Shown one piece after another: positions 16,576-25,500 of a stretch of 64,000 nt of DNA. The DNA comes from Flavobacteriaceae bacterium UBA1903 (lineage in GTDB: Bacteria; Bacteroidota; Bacteroidia; Flavobacteriales; Flavobacteriaceae). Position 1 is the first letter of the stretch; the number at the start of each line of letters is the position of its first letter. The DNA lies in the NCBI GenBank assembly GCA_002337605.1, contig DDGL01000007.1, positions 383,162 to 447,161 of the forward strand, given 5' to 3'. A program made the position numbers and the translations under genes. The notes beneath the pieces are model-generated. The model saw only the letters and a list, made by a program, of their open reading frames with translations. It ran no database searches and had not been told where the DNA came from.

Positions 16576-17376
16576 TTAAAACCTATTATCTCCGTCCAAC
16601 AGATCTCCTATACCTCCTAGAATACTGCCTTCGCCTTTACTTTTTCCGCCACCTTTTGGTGCTGCAGCCCAGACTCTTTTTGCCAATCTGCTAAAAGGTA
16701 AGGATTGGACAAACACAGTTCCTGGTCCCGTTAAGGTTGCAAAAAAGAGGCCTTCTCCCCCAAAGAGGGTGTTTTTAATACCTCCAACGAATTCAATATC
16801 GTAGTTTATGGTATGATCAAAACCAATGATACAGCCAGTGTCTATCTTTAGTTTTTCGCCAGGGGCTAGTTCTTTAGTCGCTGTAGTTCCTCCTGCATGT
16901 ACAAAGGCCATTCCATCCCCTTCCAGTTTCTGCATTATAAAACCCTCTCCTCCAAAGAGGCCGCGGCCCAATTTTCTTGAAAATTCAATTCCAATACTTA
17001 CTCCTTTAGCAGCACAGAGGAATGCATCTTTCTGGCAGATAAACTTATTCCCAAATCTTGTTAAATCTATGGGAATGATCTTTCCCGGATACGGTGAAGC
17101 AAAATTGACCTGTTTTTTACCTACTCCAATATTATAAAAGGCGGTCATAAATAAGCTTTCTCCCGTAAGTAATCGTTTTCCGGCGCCAAAGACCTTGCCC
17201 ATGAAGCCTTTGTCATTAGCAGAGCCATCTCCAAAAATAGTTTCCATTTTAATGTTGTCGTCCATCATCATAAAACTTCCGGCTTCGGCTATTACGCCTT
17301 CATTGGGATCCAATTCTATTTCTACGAATTGCATTTCTTCTCCGTGGATCTTGTAATCTATTTCGTGTGCGTTCAT
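16576..17376 (-). CDS. TIGR00266/AIM24 family protein
   Basis: A 266-residue protein of the AIM24/TIGR00266 family: a repeated beta-prism-like fold with many glycines (GEEMQFVEIELDPNEGVIAEAGSF at the N terminus; GGEGFIMQKLEGDGMAFVHAGG; GGEGLFFATLTGPGTVFVQS). The C-terminal ~20 residues are a flexible Gly/Lys/Ser stretch. Bacterial members have no firmly established role; a mitochondrial relative helps cristae organisation. No signal peptide or membrane segment is seen, so cytoplasmic. It appears to be monocistronic. Confidence 0.92.
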   Translation of the reverse strand: MNAHEIDYKIHGEEMQFVEIELDPNEGVIAEAGSFMMMDDNIKMETIFGDGSANDKGFMGKVFGAGKRLLTGESLFMTAFYNIGVGKKQVNFASPYPGKIIPIDLTRFGNKFICQKDAFLCAAKGVSIGIEFSRKLGRGLFGGEGFIMQKLEGDGMAFVHAGGTTATKELAPGEKLKIDTGCIIGFDHTINYDIEFVGGIKNTLFGGEGLFFATLTGPGTVFVQSLPFSRLAKRVWAAAPKGGGKSKGEGSILGGIGDLLDGDNRF

Positions 17377-17450
17377 TTTTCTAAGTTTAGAGGTTATGTT
17401 TTTTGATACAATTCCGTAGAAAATTCGGAATCACTCAGGATGACAGTTTA

Positions 17451-17611
17451 TATGTTGAGGAGTTTAGGGGAATGTTACATTTTAAAATGAAAAAATTATA
17501 ATACGAAGCTACACAGAGGAGCGCTGAGATTCATGGGGATATTTGTTAGTTGAATAAATCTTACAGGTTACACCTCAACTCATAAACTTCTCAACATCTC
17601 AACATCTAAAC
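17451..17611. repeat. Imperfect inverted repeat in intergenic DNA
   Basis: ATGTTGAGGAGTTTAG at 17452-17467 recurs, in reverse complement with one or two changes, in the region 17583-17611 (which also contains a tandem CTCAACAT pair). The ~115-base interval has no ORF. It lies within the 238-base gap between the AIM24-like and DUF4442 genes and resembles a miniature non-coding interspersed element. A short hairpin (ATTCCG...CGGAAT) at 17411-17431 adjoins it. Confidence 0.5.
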
Positions 17612-17614
17612 TCT

Positions 17615-18067
17615 TTAAGTCTTCCTCCTCACCGTCCACTCAAATTCAAAAACCGAAACAACATCTCCTGCTTCATCTACTCCTTCAGATTTCATCCAGC
17701 AGGTTTGCCCTTCGCCAGTTGCAACAGTTGTTGAAATTGCTTCCTTGATTGCAGCACCATCTTTACATGTAAAAGTGATTCTCCCTTTAGCTTTTTTAGT
17801 AAACGTTGCTTTGTTATTTGCTACAAGCATAGAAACCTTAGCACCGCTCTCCCGTATTTGAGCCATTACTAATGAACCCGTACTTAACTCTGCCGCCATT
17901 CCCTGCACTGCCCAAAACATAGAGTTAAATGGATTCTGATTTATCCATCTAAGTTTAACAGAAGTAACACAGCTTTCTTCGGAAATTTTCTTCACCCGTA
18001 CGCCCGTCAAAAAAGCTGACGGAAGTTTCAGCATGGTAAACGTGTTTATTTTTTTTGGTGTCAACAT
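17615..18067 (-). CDS. DUF4442 domain-containing (hot-dog fold) protein
   Basis: A 150-residue protein matching DUF4442, a family with the hot-dog fold of thioesterases (WINQNPFNSMFWAVQGMAAELS at residues ~42-63 is the recognisable core, with N-PF-S in the position where PaaI-type enzymes have their HGG helix). Many DUF4442 proteins are probable acyl-CoA thioesterases or binding proteins; the substrate is unknown. Genes of this family are frequently near acyl-CoA metabolism genes, but here it is alone between intergenic regions. Confidence 0.85.
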   Translation of the reverse strand: MLTPKKINTFTMLKLPSAFLTGVRVKKISEESCVTSVKLRWINQNPFNSMFWAVQGMAAELSTGSLVMAQIRESGAKVSMLVANNKATFTKKAKGRITFTCKDGAAIKEAISTTVATGEGQTCWMKSEGVDEAGDVVSVFEFEWTVRRKT

Positions 18068-18320
18068 TGTTTGAAAGTGTGTTTTTCGAGGTACGAAATT
18101 ATATTTATTTGTACTTCAGGTAAAAGTAGAAAAACGAAATTAGATATTTAAACTATCCTGTAAAACAATTTTTAAGTAAGGCATGCACTCCCTAAAACAA
18201 GGTATACGGTGGAATTCAGAACAAAAAACACTCCCTAATTAGAATTAGTTGTATAGTTTTATTTGTTAACGTTTTGTTAAATTTTAGTACTATGCGTAAC
18301 ATAATACCAAGTATTAGACA

Positions 18321-18328
18321 TATATTTG
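18321..18328 (+). promoter_or_regulatory. Candidate -7 promoter element for the DUF4870-PadR-PspC operon
   Basis: TATATTTG, matching TAnnTTTG, lies 19 bases before the DUF4870 ATG in a 280-base gene-free interval. No convincing -33 TTTG is found at the usual spacing, so the assignment is tentative. Confidence 0.4.
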
Positions 18329-18347
18329 TATAAGAAATTAATAGATA

Positions 18348-18848
18348 ATGGAAAATAACCTTTCAAATAATGACAAAAATGTAGCTGCAGTTACGCACCT
18401 TTCTACATTTTCAAAATATTTTATACCCTTTGGTAATTTTATATTTCCGCTCTTATTGTGGACCGTTAATAAGGAGAAACCTTTTGTAAATGAACACGGC
18501 AGACAGGCACTCAATTTCCAGTTGAGTATTTTGGTTTATACAATTTTAGTAGGAGTTGCCTGCTTGCCGTTCTTTATCATTTTTGCGACCGATTTTGTCT
18601 CCTTAGTAGAAGCAATGGAGAGTCAATATCATGAAGTTTCCGTGCAAAACATCAAGAATTTTTCCGGATACATTATACTCTTTGGTATTGTAGCCCTCCT
18701 ATTATTAGGACTGTTTGTTTTTGAATTGTACGCTGTTATCACGGCTACCACAAAAGCATCACGAGGAGAACATTATAACTATCCCCTAACCATACCCTTT
18801 TTAAAACAACAACCCGTAAAACCTCAGGAACATGAACACGTTAATTAG
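18348..18848 (+). CDS. DUF4870 domain-containing membrane protein
   Basis: A 166-residue protein with three to four membrane spans. It fits DUF4870 (Tic20-like small membrane proteins): a soluble lead-in with AVTHLSTFSKYFIPFGNFIFP, then LLWTVNKEKPFVNEHGRQALNFQLS, whose NEHGRQALNFQ core is diagnostic. The function is unknown. It is the first gene of a run of four genes that overlap or abut (18348-21121) including PadR and PspC proteins; the 67-residue ORF starts within its last 17 bases. Confidence 0.93.
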   Translation: MENNLSNNDKNVAAVTHLSTFSKYFIPFGNFIFPLLLWTVNKEKPFVNEHGRQALNFQLSILVYTILVGVACLPFFIIFATDFVSLVEAMESQYHEVSVQNIKNFSGYIILFGIVALLLLGLFVFELYAVITATTKASRGEHYNYPLTIPFLKQQPVKPQEHEHVN

Positions 18849-19035
18849 CATTGTAATAGCCATCGTACTCAATTTTTTGGGCGTAGAAGTTCAGGAACGG
18901 AATTTGGCAGCCAACGCACAGGTAGAAATCGGAGAACAAGCCAGCACTTCTGTGTGTTCTAAAATTTCAGCAAGTGATACAATACAAGAAAATTCATCAA
19001 TCAGAATCGAACACAACTCTAAATTAAGCAAATGA
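18832..19035 (+). CDS. Small hypothetical protein (67 aa) between DUF4870 and PadR genes
   Basis: A 67-residue ORF with an N-terminal hydrophobic segment (residues ~3-18, ISIVIAIVLNFLGVEV) and a Ser/Glu-rich remainder. It overlaps the DUF4870 gene by 17 bases at its 5' end and the PadR ATG by 4 bases at its 3' end. That close stop-start packing supports translation as part of the operon. I recognise no family. It could be a signal peptide or single-span protein; if not real it would leave a 180-base gap in an otherwise compact operon. Confidence 0.55.
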   Translation: MNTLISIVIAIVLNFLGVEVQERNLAANAQVEIGEQASTSVCSKISASDTIQENSSIRIEHNSKLSK

Positions 19036-19370
19036 AGATCGAAAACACAAAAGCGCAAATGCGCAAAGGGGTCTTAGAGTATTGCATCCTATCCATTTTA
19101 CAGGATGGGGAAGCATATACCAGTGACATACTGGACACCCTTAAGGACGCAAAAATGCTTGTGGTAGAAGGTACTATTTATCCGTTATTGACACGGTTAA
19201 AAAATGCCGGGCTCCTCGCCTACCGCTGGGAAGAATCTACCAGTGGTCCACCACGTAAGTATTATGAACTCACAGAAACAGGCACTCTGTTCTTAAACGA
19301 ATTAACTACCACCTGGGGCGAATTGCAACAGGCCGTAAATAAAGTAACTAGCACAACCTCAAAGAAATGA
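19032..19370 (+). CDS. PadR family transcriptional regulator
   Basis: A 112-residue winged-helix protein of the PadR family: LEYCILSILQDGEAYTSDIL (helix 1-2), VVEGTIYPLLTRLKNAGLL (recognition helix region), then GPPRKYYELTETGTLFLNEL (wing and dimer helix). PadR proteins usually repress adjacent membrane-stress or transporter operons. The gene overlaps both its upstream small ORF and the PspC gene by 4 bases, so the most likely targets are this operon's own promoter and the envelope genes around it. Confidence 0.95.
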   Translation: MKIENTKAQMRKGVLEYCILSILQDGEAYTSDILDTLKDAKMLVVEGTIYPLLTRLKNAGLLAYRWEESTSGPPRKYYELTETGTLFLNELTTTWGELQQAVNKVTSTTSKK

Positions 19371-21121
19371 AAAAGACAGTAAACATAAATTTGGCAGGCA
19401 CGTTCTTTCATATAGACGAGGACGCCTTTGGCAAACTCTCGCGTTATCTCGATGCCATAAAGAAATCGTTGAGCGACCCGCAGGGGAAGGATGAAATAAT
19501 ACGTGATATTGAAGCACGGATCTCTGAATTATTTTCAGAAAAAATTGAATCCAGCTCGCAGGTAATCAGCTTAAAAGAACTGGACGAAGTAATCGCAGTA
19601 ATGGGGCAACCCGAAGATTACCGCGTAGACGAAGAAATGTTCGAAGACGCACCACCTACCTATTCCAGTAGCCGAAGAGACCGCACCAATGCGTCGCATA
19701 AGCAGCTATTTAGAGATGTAGACAATAAGTTTATCTCTGGGGTTTCTTCCGGACTAGCACACTATCTCAAAATAGATGCTATCTGGGTACGTCTGTTATG
19801 GATTTTATTGACCATACTTTCCAGCGGTACATTTATCATTATTTATATCCTGTTCTGGATATTGGTTCCAGCCGCACTCACTACTTCAGAAAAACTGAAA
19901 ATGAGCGGTGAGGCCGTGACCATATCGAATATCGAAAAAAAGTTCAAGGAAGGATATGATACAGTTGCAGATAAAGTAAAAAATGCAGACTACGACAAAT
20001 ACGGGCGTGAGATAAAAAAAGGGGCTTCTGGTTTCTTTAGCACGATCGGTGATATCCTTCTTACTATACTCAAAATATTTGTCAAATTTTTCGGGATTAT
20101 TTTAATCCTAATTGGACTCTCAGTATTGATAAGCTTGATTATAAGTCTATTTACTTTAGGAACCATTGATCTTTGGGGTACTGGAGAGGTGTTGGACTAT
20201 ATCAACTTAGTAGATACATCTAACAGTCCTATATGGTTAGTTTCACTCCTTGCATTTTTAGCAGTAGGTATTCCATTTTTTGTGATCTTTATTTTAGGTC
20301 TCAAATTACTGGTGAATAATTTGAAATCTATTGGTACAAAGGCTAAGATCATCCTCTTAATTCTTTGGGTAGCATCTTTAATAGGCCTTGGAATTTTAGG
20401 GGTACGTCAGGCAACCGAAAAGGCATATAATGGAGAAGTACTTACGGAAGAAACATTGCCCATTCGTACTGGCGATACCGTACACATCGCTATGCGAGCT
20501 AACAATCAGTATGATGCTTATGTATCACGCAGTGGCGGTGTAGAGATTAAGTACGATGAAAACGACCAGAAAATAATCTATAGTAACGACATACGGCTTA
20601 TTGTAAAATCTACAACCGATAGTACTGCTAAGATTATGGTAGATAAAAATGCAGAAGGCAATAGTTTCCTGAACGCAAAAAAACGAGCCGAAGCAATTGA
20701 GTATGCATATACTTTTGAAAATGGTACGCTATATTTAGACGGCTACTTTTTAACCGCTATCGAGAATAAGTATCGTGATCAGGAGATAGAGGTTACCTTG
20801 TTTTTACCAGAAGGAAGTATTCTGGTGGCCGAAGACAACACCTATTCTTACCATAGAAACGATTCGCGTCACAACGATATCTTACACAATGGCATGGAAG
20901 GAAAATCACTTTTAATTCTAAAAGGCAAAACCGAATGTCTGGATTGCCCGGAAGATGAAATAACTGAAGAGATGAACCAAAGTACTACTTCAGAAAATTC
21001 AGACTGGAAAGAAGACGTGAAAGAAGATTTTACAGACGATACTCAGACTGATGCAGCACTAAAAAAAGTAGATACTTTACAAACATCAATTCCTGTAAAA
21101 GTGAAGGATACAATCGAATAA
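19367..21121 (+). CDS. PspC domain-containing membrane protein
   Basis: A 584-residue protein. Residues ~1-85 form a soluble domain (MKKTVNINLAGTFFHIDEDA...) common at the N terminus of Bacteroidota PspC proteins; residues ~110-170 are the PspC domain, with KQLFRDVDNKFISGVSSGLA and two membrane spans. Further spans occur at ~230-260, ~290-315 and ~325-345, and the C-terminal ~240 residues are an extracytoplasmic beta-rich region with an acidic tail. PspC-type proteins sense envelope stress; here the PadR regulator, DUF4870 and DUF2807 proteins are encoded alongside, a recurrent Bacteroidota cluster. Start overlaps PadR by 4 bases. Confidence 0.93.
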   Translation: MKKTVNINLAGTFFHIDEDAFGKLSRYLDAIKKSLSDPQGKDEIIRDIEARISELFSEKIESSSQVISLKELDEVIAVMGQPEDYRVDEEMFEDAPPTYSSSRRDRTNASHKQLFRDVDNKFISGVSSGLAHYLKIDAIWVRLLWILLTILSSGTFIIIYILFWILVPAALTTSEKLKMSGEAVTISNIEKKFKEGYDTVADKVKNADYDKYGREIKKGASGFFSTIGDILLTILKIFVKFFGIILILIGLSVLISLIISLFTLGTIDLWGTGEVLDYINLVDTSNSPIWLVSLLAFLAVGIPFFVIFILGLKLLVNNLKSIGTKAKIILLILWVASLIGLGILGVRQATEKAYNGEVLTEETLPIRTGDTVHIAMRANNQYDAYVSRSGGVEIKYDENDQKIIYSNDIRLIVKSTTDSTAKIMVDKNAEGNSFLNAKKRAEAIEYAYTFENGTLYLDGYFLTAIENKYRDQEIEVTLFLPEGSILVAEDNTYSYHRNDSRHNDILHNGMEGKSLLILKGKTECLDCPEDEITEEMNQSTTSENSDWKEDVKEDFTDDTQTDAALKKVDTLQTSIPVKVKDTIE

Positions 21122-21148
21122 ACTAAAAACAACCAAAAAACAAAACCC

Positions 21149-21877
21149 ATGAAAACACTACAAATAATCTTGCTCACCATAGCAACCGCAACCTTAACCT
21201 CCTGCAATTTTGATATTAACTTCGGTCAGACCAATGGCAATGGAAATGTAACCACCGAAACCAGAAATGTTTCTGAAGACTTTACCAAAGTACGTGGGAG
21301 TGCTGGACTGGACGTCTATATTACTAAAGGAACTACTGCCAGTATAAAAGTAGAAGCCGATGAAAATCTTCATGAAATCATTGAAACAGAAATCACTAAT
21401 GGAAAGTTACACGTTAAAACATCAAACAGTCACAATATAGGTAAGGCAAAGTCTAAAAAAGTGTTTGTCACCTATGTTTCCTTGGACGAAGTTGCCTCTT
21501 CCAGCGGAGCAGACGTAATTGTAAATGGAATTCTGGAAGCCGAAAATTTAACCTTAGACTCCAGCAGTGGATCTGATCTAGACGTTGAAGTATTTGCAAA
21601 AACACTCTATATAGATTGTAGTAGTGGTGCCGATATTAAAGTTTCAGGTAGAGCTTCAGAGCTTACTGCCGATGCCTCCAGTGGTAGCGAAATTAACGCC
21701 AAAGATCTACTTGTTGTAAACTGCAAAGCCGAAGTTTCCAGTGGCGCAGATATTACTGTAAACGTAAAAGAAAGCCTTGAAGTGGATGCTTCCAGTGGTG
21801 GCGATGTGAATTACTACGGAAATCCTACTGCAGTTAAGGACAATAGCAGTAGATCCGGAAGCGTACATAAAATGTGA
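21149..21877 (+). CDS. DUF2807 (head GIN domain) lipoprotein
   Basis: A 242-residue exported lipoprotein: signal peptide with lipobox TLTSC (cysteine at residue 19). The mature part is a right-handed beta-helix-like DUF2807 domain built from repeats around SSG: SSSGADVIV, DSSSGSDLDV, DCSSGADIKV, DASSGSEINA, EVSSGADITV and DASSGGDVNY, spaced about 20-24 residues. It follows the PspC gene by 27 bases, in the usual PspC-DUF2807 arrangement. Its role is unknown; a surface or periplasmic scaffold sensing function is speculation. Confidence 0.92.
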   Translation: MKTLQIILLTIATATLTSCNFDINFGQTNGNGNVTTETRNVSEDFTKVRGSAGLDVYITKGTTASIKVEADENLHEIIETEITNGKLHVKTSNSHNIGKAKSKKVFVTYVSLDEVASSSGADVIVNGILEAENLTLDSSSGSDLDVEVFAKTLYIDCSSGADIKVSGRASELTADASSGSEINAKDLLVVNCKAEVSSGADITVNVKESLEVDASSGGDVNYYGNPTAVKDNSSRSGSVHKM

Positions 21878-21898
21878 GTTGGTTAATTAGTTACTCAC
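21874..21898 (+). repeat. Hairpin overlapping the DUF2807 stop codon
   Basis: GTGAGT (21874-21879) pairs with ACTCAC (21893-21898) across a 13-base loop containing GTTAATTAGTTA, the same 12-mer that lies in the loop of the larger inverted repeat at 43477-43543. There is no U tract, so it is not an ordinary terminator. Confidence 0.4.
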
Positions 21899-21946
21899 TG
21901 AAGTACTTAAGTTCTTACTAAAAAAAGCTATCGGCTCATCAGCCGG

Positions 21947-21988
21947 ATCCGTCTTGATTTGTTTACTGAATTGGGACGGATTTTTTTA
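21947..21988 (+). terminator. Intrinsic terminator of the PspC-DUF2807 operon
   Basis: ATCCGTC (21947-21953) pairs with GACGGAT (21975-21981) followed by seven Ts, 70 bases after the DUF2807 stop. A smaller GGCT/AGCC hairpin precedes it. Its position argues against a start at 21959 for the next gene. Confidence 0.75.
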
Positions 21989-22000
21989 AACTGTCTTCTT

Positions 22001-22489
22001 ATGAAAAATATACTACCTACCCTACTATTCTTACTTTCTCTAACTGGCTTTGCTCAGGTTGAAAAGACTTCAGCATTACACGTACAAATGAAACAATTAG
22101 ACAGTATTGTTTTTGAAGCAGGATTTAATAATTGCAACTTAAAGGCGTTGGAAAAAGTTTTAGCGGAAGATTTAGAGTTTTACCACGACGTAGGTGGAGT
22201 TCAAAACAAAACTGAATTTTTAGAAGCCATGGCACAGAATATTTGTGGAAACCCTTCCGTAAAAATTACACGGGAGTTGATTCCGGAAAGTCTGCAAGTA
22301 TTCCCTTTAAAATCTAACGACAGCTTGTACGGGGTCTTTCTAAGAGGGGAGCACGAATTTTACCAGCAAAAAACTGATGAAGCAAGGAAGAAAACGGGTT
22401 ATGCTAGATTTTCTTCGTATTGGGAGTTACAAAAAGGTGTTTGGAAATTGAAAAGAGCGTTTAGTTTTGATCATAAAGCAGCGCATTAA
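22001..22489 (+). CDS. Secreted SnoaL/NTF2-like (DUF4440-type) protein
   Basis: A 162-residue protein with a signal peptide (MKNILPTLLFLLSLTGFAQ). The mature part fits the NTF2-like superfamily (DUF4440): a first helix, LEKVLAEDLEFYHDVGG, NKTEFLEAMAQNIC, and a C-terminal beta strand pair ending SSYWELQKGVWKLKRAFSFDH. Members are catalytic or ligand-binding cones; the ligand is unknown. I use ATG 22001 rather than the in-frame 21959 because it gives a clean signal peptide and because 21959 lies within the preceding terminator hairpin. Monocistronic. Confidence 0.82.
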   Translation: MKNILPTLLFLLSLTGFAQVEKTSALHVQMKQLDSIVFEAGFNNCNLKALEKVLAEDLEFYHDVGGVQNKTEFLEAMAQNICGNPSVKITRELIPESLQVFPLKSNDSLYGVFLRGEHEFYQQKTDEARKKTGYARFSSYWELQKGVWKLKRAFSFDHKAAH

Positions 22490-22500
22490 CATTATTACAT

Positions 22501-22532
22501 AAAAAAAACCACCTCTTGCGAGGTGGTCTCTT
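22501..22532 (-). terminator. Intrinsic terminator of the large T9SS protein gene
   Basis: A perfect 8-bp stem (ACCACCTC 22507-22514 with GAGGTGGT 22519-22526, four-base loop) has a long A run on its left, giving U8 on the minus-strand transcript. It lies 31 bases after the minus-strand stop. It may also act on the plus strand. Confidence 0.85.
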
Positions 22533-22557
22533 CAAACTAAATAATCAAAAAATTCAA

Positions 22558-25500
22558 TTATTCAACAATAACCTTCACTACTTTTTTACTGAGGGCTGTT
22601 TTTACCTCCAGCATGTATAAACCTGAAGACAGCGCAGACATATCTACTTGTCCTTCAGTATTGTTTATAAGTACCTGGTTTACTTTTTTACCTGTATAAT
22701 CGTATACCGTTACATATTCAATTAGTTCAGAATTTGCAACATTTAATACGTCCTGAACAGGGTTTGGATACATTGTAAATGTCTCTGTCGCAAAATCGTT
22801 TGTTCCCAAAACGGTTTCTGTAGTAAACTGATAAGGACCGTCCCAAGCACTTCCATTGGTGCTACAGATCGACTTTACGTATACTTCGTAATTAGTTTCT
22901 GGGGTTAAATTACTTAGCAGTACTTCTGTACTGTTAGTAGTTGTTCCTGTTGCATCACCAGGATAACCAGTTCCTGCTTCCTGAACGATATACTCATATC
23001 CACCTGCAGGTACGGGTGTAGGTGCATCAAATGTAAGTAGTGCTGTTGTTTCTGTAATATCTGTTAGTGCAACATCTAAAGGGAAGTTACATTCTGGGGT
23101 ATCGTCATACGCAGAAATTCTAAAATCTCCAAAATGACGTGCAAATCCCCATACTCTAACAAGAACTCTTACTCCTGGTTCTTTGTCAGTAAACCTCATA
23201 CCAGCAAATTGATTTCCACCAATCACAAGTTGATCACTACAATGTGTTGTATTGCCACTTGGAAGAATATAATCGAAGGGTATAAGTGATTCTGTTCCAC
23301 ATTCGCCGGTGTAAGTTTCAATAACTGAATCAGTTAATAATGAATCATCCTCAAAGCGGGTTTCTACAACAAAACTTCCAGATACTGGTACAACAACCTC
23401 AAACCAAACATCGCGACCATACTCTTGAAACTCTAAAGTCCCACAAGTTGGCAAAGGAGTGTTGTTCAGATCAATTGTAGCTGATATGTTTGTTGCAACA
23501 ATCTCATTCTCCTCAAATGTACTACCAACGATCAACTCCGTTGGCGTATCACAAACGTCATTCTCTGGTGCTGGAGGAGATTTATAAGCACATAGCGTGA
23601 AATACACAGGCTGTGATAACGGTGATGTTGAAACAGCTACATAATACTGTTCACCTTGAACTAAGTCTGCTAATACTCTTTGTGAACCACACGCTGTTAG
23701 TGGGGTCAGATTTCCTGGAGTTCCAGAATATACGCTAACTCCTGTTACTGCAGATCCGTTTACAAATCGTCTTCTAAAGGTATACTCACCTGTTTCTGCT
23801 GGTGTAAATGTATACCATACGTCTACCGTTGCCGGAGCACAGCTTGAATCGATAGAGTATGTTGCAGAACCAGTATATCCATTCATACTATTGTTACAAT
23901 TACGATCCTCAGATTCTAAAAGAACAGCAGCATTACCAATTTCATCGTTTGTGGGTACTTCTGGGTATTTAAATACACACAATGAAAATTGAGCGGAAGG
24001 CTCTGGACTCGCAATAGCAACAAAATAAGTCACTCCACCCTCTAAATCTTGCGCACTATATCTTGTTGAGCATCCAGCCGACAAGGGAGTTAAATTTACA
24101 GATGAACCTTCAAAAATAAACATACTCATATCATCACCACTTACAGTATCTAAACCAAACGCATACTTTCCTGATGTTTCAGGCGTAAAACGATACCATA
24201 TGTCATTATAGTCTTCAAACGCAGGGTTTACACAGGGAAACTCTGCAGATCGTGTTGCTCCCGTGTAATCTCCAGTAACAGCGTTATTACATGTATAATC
24301 GTCTGAAGCTGTTAAAACGGCTGCTGTTATCGCTTCATCATTAAAACCAAGAGCTGGATTAAACTCATACTTATATTCATCCATATAGATGTTTTTAAAG
24401 TTGCTTCCGTTACCAGAATGTTGTGGTTTAAAAGCAATATAGTTATGATTTAACGTAGTGTCATAGGTTGCCAAGTCTATCGTGAATTCTGTCCAAGTTT
24501 CTGAAAGAATGCTTGTTTCATTAAGCGTTGTATCATCTAATACTACAAAGGTGGTTGCGTCTGTTGGATCTGACATGGTACCCACAATAACACCAAAGCC
24601 TTCGGTTGTAGAAGCACTTTTATTCATTTTGAACCTGATCTGCTTATCGGTGCTTAGATCTACAGTTTCAGGAGTACTCAAAATTAAACCTTCAGGATCT
24701 GAACTTGTACTGAAAAACATGCGTACCATTAAACCACCATCAGAAGGCAAAATGTTGTTTTGCGAGTCGTAGGTTCTAAAATCACCCGAAGTAGTATCTA
24801 AAATTGACCAACATGGTTTTACTTCTTCCCCACTTACGTTTAATCCTTCAAAGCTATCGCTATATTCGGCTACCACACTATCACAAGCAGTGGTAAATTC
24901 TTCCGAAGCAATCCAGGCTCCAAAGTCTGTTACATCACACTTAGCGCGTGCATAGGCAACATAAGCGGTATTTTGAGCAAGTGAAACTGTAACTGAATTG
25001 GTATCAGTCTCTGTTCCACTAGTAGCTGCGTCCGGAGCAGGTAAAGTCGCTTCCTGAACTAAGTATTCCCAGTCGTTTTCAGAAGAACCACTTGCATCCC
25101 AGGTAATGTCGGCTTGATTAAAAATCACATTTTCTGCTATAACATTGGTTACTTCAAGACAAGAAGGAATATCTTCTACACATACAGTGTTTATCCAGAC
25201 ATATTTATTTACAACACCCCCATGTCTAAATGCGAATTTTGTATGGTCATTGTTAGGTAAGTCTACAAAATAATGTGTATCTCTATCGGAAGTTGGTGTA
25301 ATAGTTGTAATTAAAACAAAGTTACCTACTGCATCTATAGTTCCTACTTCCAAAACATCTGGAGCGTTTGTAGAACTTCCAGCTGTAAAATTTAAACGAT
25401 GATTTCCGTCAAAAGCATAGGCAGCATCTGGAGAAATAGCAACAATATCGCCTAAATCCGTATTACTGGTAAAGAACAATTCGAACATGTTTTTATTATA

